DNA of 64,000 bases from assembly GCA_944325065.1 (NCBI GenBank), contig CALUYS010000009.1, positions 1 to 64,000 on the forward strand. The letters run 5' to 3'. The notes below the pieces were generated by a model. It did not search any database. It was not told the DNA's origin and saw only the letters and a list, made by a program, of their open reading frames with translations. Both the position numbers and the translations under genes were made by a program. Shown here piece by piece: positions 62,501-64,000 of the stretch (position 1 is the first letter of the stretch; each line of letters opens with the position of its first letter). Origin of the DNA: Candidatus Gastranaerophilales bacterium. Lineage in GTDB: Bacteria; Cyanobacteriota; Vampirovibrionia; Gastranaerophilales; Gastranaerophilaceae.

Positions 62501-62647
62501 TTTTTCTTGCTATTCTAATTCTTTTTAGGTGATAGTATTACGATTACTTCTTGAATTCAGGCATTTAGATAATATTTTTAATGTAGTATTTATAAAAGTT
62601 TATAAAAATAAAAATATTATCCGACAATTCTAAAAACAGGGAGTTAA

Positions 62648-63013
62648 ATGATGATTTACTTAATTCAGAATAATTTTAAAAATTTAACTTATTATCAAAA
62701 TCTTCTTTTATCAAATGAAGTTAAGGAAAATCAAATAATAAGTCAAATTGATAGTTTTGGGATTGATAAGCAAATTGAAAATAATAATTTTTCGCATGTT
62801 TTTATAAATTCTTCGTATTATAATTTTTATACAAGTACAATATTTGAAAAAAATAAAAATATTAATGTAATAATTACAGACATAAATGAAAATCCAAAAA
62901 CAATAAGACTTGTGTATAATAGAGATTTAAAATATATTGATAAATATAATGCAAAATATGAAATTTTAAATATTTTAAATTCTTTAAATAATATTAAATC
63001 TAATATTATTTAA
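62648..63013 (+). CDS. Small protein, unknown function
   Basis: A 121-residue protein very rich in Asn, Ile and Tyr, with GGGAG before an ATG pair. No signal peptide, membrane segment or motif is visible. The pattern of short strands and helices (HVFINSSYYNF, INVIITDINENPKTIRLVYN) is compatible with a receiver-like or nucleotide-binding fold lacking catalytic residues, but this is only an impression. It converges with the MCE gene, with six bases between stops. Confidence 0.6.
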   Translation: MMIYLIQNNFKNLTYYQNLLLSNEVKENQIISQIDSFGIDKQIENNNFSHVFINSSYYNFYTSTIFEKNKNINVIITDINENPKTIRLVYNRDLKYIDKYNAKYEILNILNSLNNIKSNII

Positions 63014-63019
63014 TTTAAT

Positions 63020-63646
63020 TTAATTTTTGTTTATTTTTCGACTTTCTCTATGTTTTTTTGTAAATTGGATTATTTCATCTTCAATACTATTTATATTCTT
63101 TAAATAAATTATATATTTTGCTATATTAAGTTCATCTTTTAAAAGTTCTTTATAAAATTTGATTTGACTATCTTTTAGAAACATTAAGGAATTATTTGAC
63201 ATTTTTAAAGTTGCAGCTGATAGATTCATTTGATTATTATAAAAATTATAAATTCTATAATTACGTTTAATTTCAAACATTTTACAAGAATTTTGAGGTT
63301 TTGTGTTTGGTGGCATGATCTCTAGTGATTTTGACCCAGCTATACCATAAAATTCGACAGTAATTGAAGAATTTGGGGGTAATTTTATGCCATTATTGAC
63401 CAAAAAAGTAACATATACATTAGAATCTATTACACTTAAATTGTTTATATATCCAACTTGTTTTCCCATAAATTTAACAGGTGAACCTACAGTAAGACCA
63501 TCTACATCTTTCATAAAGATATAATACTGAGTGTTTTTTTGTATTTTAAAATTATATATAAAAATTGACAAAACTAAAATAAAAATTATAATAATGAACC
63601 ATATTAAAAATTCAACAAAATAAGCTAAAATTTGTTTTTTTTTCAT
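63020..63646 (-). CDS. MCE-domain (MlaD-like) lipid-transport protein
   Basis: A 208-residue protein with one N-terminal membrane anchor (about 10-32) and a single MCE/MlaD domain (about 38-118): YYIFMKDVDGLTVGSPVKFMGKQVGYINNLSV ... ITVEFYGIAGSKSLEIMPP. A helical C-terminal part follows. MlaD-like proteins form periplasmic hexamers that move phospholipids between inner and outer membranes. No MlaE or MlaF partner is in view. Its ATG lies two bases after the stop of the cobalamin adenosyltransferase gene. Confidence 0.88.
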   Translation of the reverse strand: MKKKQILAYFVEFLIWFIIIIFILVLSIFIYNFKIQKNTQYYIFMKDVDGLTVGSPVKFMGKQVGYINNLSVIDSNVYVTFLVNNGIKLPPNSSITVEFYGIAGSKSLEIMPPNTKPQNSCKMFEIKRNYRIYNFYNNQMNLSAATLKMSNNSLMFLKDSQIKFYKELLKDELNIAKYIIYLKNINSIEDEIIQFTKKHRESRKINKN

Positions 63647-63648
63647 TT

Positions 63649-64000
63649 TTAATATTCAATTCCTTCTCTACCTTCAACACCTATATCCCAATAGTGTTTA
63701 ATGGGATTAATTTCAGAAACAAGATGAGCAATATCAATTAATTCTTTTCTTGCATTTCGTCCTGTAATTACAATTTCTAATTCTTGTGGTTTATTTTTAA
63801 TAGTATTTAAAACATCAGTTAATTTAACAAAATTTAAATCGATTACAATATTTAATTCGTCTAAAATAATTAAATCATAACAATTTTTTTGAATAGCTTT
63901 TTTTGCATATTCCCAGGCATATATAGCTTCATTTATATCTTCTTTAGTGGCATTATTTTTATAAACTACACGATTTAATCCGCTTTGTATAATTTTTAAT
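63649..64000 (-). CDS. Cob(I)alamin adenosyltransferase, 3' part (runs off the window)
   Basis: The last 116 codons of a BtuR/CobO/CobA-type corrinoid adenosyltransferase, which makes adenosylcobalamin. Visible family landmarks are AWEYAKKAIQKNCYDLIILDELNIVIDLNFV, IVITGRNARKELIDIAHLVSEI and the C-terminal KHYWDIGVEGREGIEY. The P-loop lies outside the window. The stop codon is two bases before the MCE gene, so the two are in one unit. Confidence 0.88.
   Translation of the reverse strand, partial: LKIIQSGLNRVVYKNNATKEDINEAIYAWEYAKKAIQKNCYDLIILDELNIVIDLNFVKLTDVLNTIKNKPQELEIVITGRNARKELIDIAHLVSEINPIKHYWDIGVEGREGIEY

Noticed and set aside
1-64000. Prophage or integrative element spanning the window
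   Set aside because: No integrase, structural phage genes, relaxase or attachment-site duplication is visible; most genes are housekeeping.

Overview
The window reads as chromosome of a low-GC, flagellated, diderm, fermentative bacterium. The best fit is the gut non-photosynthetic sister group of Cyanobacteria (Melainabacteria / Vampirovibrionia, order Gastranaerophilales). Pointers are an OstA/LptD-like outer-membrane protein and an MCE (MlaD) protein (two membranes), flgB-flgC-fliE and flaG-fliS genes (flagella), a HydF maturase ([FeFe] hydrogenase, anaerobic), a cyanobacterial-looking GyrA box, and several unrecognised proteins that open with the short M-x-I-x-x-N...FG style leader I associate with this group. 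The lineage is an inference; no rRNA gene is present to settle it.

Layout. 1-377: dead IS30-type transposase fragment. 378-2870: aspS and lepB. 3271-6997: a minus-strand block in which a LuxR-type response regulator and a histidine kinase lie directly upstream of flgB, flgC and fliE. 7473-14216: infC (apparently with an AUU start), comM, a 3-methyladenine glycosylase, gyrA and a PLP decarboxylase. 14328-23030: a long plus-strand run with ligA, a SIMPL protein, a HisC-HAD fusion, hisB, a zinc dehydrogenase, hydF and an OppD-like ATPase. 23035-29770: minus strand with a cation efflux protein, fliT-like, fliS, flaG, metW, a remarkable HRDE-repeat protein, metX and two small or membrane proteins. 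30237-40812: tRNA-Leu, a phosphoesterase, clpB, a 1062-residue unknown protein, a dCMP deaminase operon and ogt. 40817-44559: tRNA-Arg, an HdeD-like protein and a complete polar amino-acid ABC importer. 44691-56935: cell-envelope genes (M23 hydrolase, LptD-like), an AAA+ protein beside tRNA-Arg(CCG), tagA, split transketolase, ftsEX and an HDOD protein. 56932-61830: lineage-type unknown genes around tRNA-Ala. 62162-62500: a second dead IS30 fragment. 62648-64000: unknown, MCE protein and the 3' part of a cobalamin adenosyltransferase gene.

Working together: HisC-HAD plus HisB can cover three consecutive late steps of histidine synthesis; MetX and MetW form the acyl-homoserine entry to methionine; flagellar basal body genes sit under a two-component system; the M23 hydrolase lies elsewhere than FtsEX but has the coiled-coil/M23 design of an FtsEX-controlled activator.

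The most unusual signals are large unrecognised genes. Two of them (an AAA+ ATPase at 48140-50307 and a zincin-like protein at 59116-61830) have a good ribosome-binding site and start codon but are interrupted within the first 50 codons, one by a frameshift and one by a single in-frame UGA. Both lie beside tRNA genes. Other candidates for undescribed biology are the HRDE-repeat protein between metX and metW, the two-gene membrane operon at 56932-58880, and the 1062-residue protein with a glycine-rich membrane tail.
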